From: Anaeromyces robustus | Lineage: Eukaryota; Neocallimastigomycota; Neocallimastigomycetes; Neocallimastigales; Neocallimastigaceae | Assembly: GCA_002104895.1 (NCBI GenBank) | Contig: MCFG01000068.1 | Span: 1-52,500, forward strand | Reading direction: 5' to 3' | Length of the DNA stretch: 52,500 nucleotides | In this document: positions 51,651 to 52,500 of the stretch, piece after piece | Position numbering within the stretch: position 1 is the first letter of the stretch | Layout of the letters: every line of letters begins with the position of its first letter | Notes under the pieces: generated by a model | Told to the model about the DNA's origin: nothing | Database searches by the model: none | Seen by the model: the letters and a program-made list of their open reading frames with translations, nothing else | Made by a program: the position numbers and the translations under genes

Positions 51651-52357
51651 AAAGAATAATTTTTTTTTATTATTTTTTTATATATATTTTTTTGTATTTT
51701 TTTTTATTTTTTTTATTTTATTTTTTTATTTTTTAATTTTTTATTTTCTTTTCTATTTTTTTTTTTTTTTTAAAAAATAATAAATAAGAAAAATAGATTT
51801 TTACAAATAATACTTTATTAAAAAGGAAAAAAAAATATATAATTAATTAATATTATTATATTATTAAATGGATAGAAAAAAAAAAAAACAAATTTTTTAA
51901 AAAAAAAAGTATTACTTTCTCAATCTATTTTTAATATTTATAATTTTCTTTTTTGTTATTATTTCATTATTATAATTTTGATAATCATTATTATTATTAG
52001 TATTATTTTTTTATTTTTTAATTTTTTTTCTATTTTATTGTTTTTTTTTTTTTTGGTTTTTTTGTTTGTTTTTGTTTGTTTTTGCTGTTTTTTTTATATT
52101 ATTTATTTTGTCATTATATATATATATTTTTATATAATTTTTTATTTATTTATTTTTATTATAATTTATATATTATATATTATAGATTATATGTTATAAT
52201 ATATAATTATATTTTTATTTTCCAGAAATAATAATTTATAATGTGTATTATAACTTTTTTTTTTTTTATGATTAAATATTATATATTAAATAATAAAAAA
52301 AATTATTTGATATGGAATATTAATTAAATAACAAAAGATACTATATATGTGTTTTCT

Positions 52358-52391
<34 letters not shown>

Positions 52392-52500
52392 ATATATATA
52401 TAAATAAATTAACTTTTAACTGATTATGAAGATATTAATAATTAATACATATATATATATATTATGGATTTTCATTAATATTAATAATAATAAGAATAAA

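Larger units (their letters stand above)
49415..52500. other. Right-end spacer, mostly repeats
   Basis: It contains the upstream region of the CNB gene, a short duplicated segment (TTACCAAAGATAC followed by a T-rich run, ~50167 and ~50210), an imperfect palindrome at 50417-50453 (AAACCATAGTT..AACTATGATTT), an exon-like minus-strand segment (50688-50816) and a ~247-bp tandem duplication. The last 800 bases are T-rich low-complexity DNA in which I see no gene. Confidence 0.6.

Noticed and set aside
1-52500. tRNA, rRNA, snRNA, CRISPR array, transposase and reverse-transcriptase signatures
   Set aside because: Looked for B-box-like motifs, spaced identical repeats and catalytic motifs by eye on both strands. 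None was found, although tRNA genes with unusual A/T content could be missed.

Overview
The window is extremely A+T-rich eukaryotic DNA, apparently well over 80% A+T, with almost all G+C inside a few genes. Genes are broken by many short-to-medium GT..AG introns (about 110-650 bp). Proteins carry long Asn, Asn/Asp, Gln, Glu and Thr tracts encoded by (AAT)n, (GAAAAT)n and similar repeats. The standard code is used. Fungal-type CCA1, very large low-complexity spacers, and genes of a type linked to flagella point to a zoosporic anaerobic gut fungus (Neocallimastigomycota, e.g. Neocallimastix/Piromyces/Anaeromyces). Dictyostelium is the main alternative for such base composition. It fits less well because of the intron density, the ~9-10 kb gene deserts and the FSIP1-like protein. 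The organism is an inference.

Layout: (1) 1-134, the 3' end of an unidentified plus-strand CDS. (2) 135-9983, a gene desert with microsatellites, a 46-bp minisatellite, long poly-T tracts and two near-perfect hairpins. (3) 9984-11430 (+), an eight-exon UBE2C/Ubc11-type E2 with a 15-nt microexon. (4) 13894-18035 (+), a nine-exon CCA-adding tRNA nucleotidyltransferase with minisatellites in two introns. (5) 19195-24943 (+), a fourteen-exon FSIP1-like protein. (6) 27181-27221 (+), a possible orphan terminal exon. (7) 27256-28125 (-), an intronless type I membrane protein with tandem LPxY motifs. (8) 29756-35197 (-), a thirteen-exon Sec7-PH Arf GEF with a 570-residue disordered tail. (9) 35198-44311, a second desert. 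(10) 44312-49414 (-), a five-exon protein with two CNB-type folds; it would look like two or three separate genes without the splice junctions. (11) 49415-52500, mostly repeats, with one exon-like minus-strand segment and a ~247-bp tandem duplication.

The genes are unrelated housekeeping or cell-biology functions and no operon-like logic applies. UBE2C serves APC/C-driven mitotic ubiquitination. CCA1 matures tRNA 3' ends. The Sec7-PH protein should activate Arf GTPases at membranes. The FSIP1-like and CNB proteins resemble families expressed in sperm or cilia, which would suit polyflagellate zoospores. All exon joins were made by hand from GT..AG sites, reading-frame continuity and family similarity. 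Every internal junction of the five main genes is phase-consistent. I saw no rRNA, tRNA, CRISPR array, transposase or reverse transcriptase.
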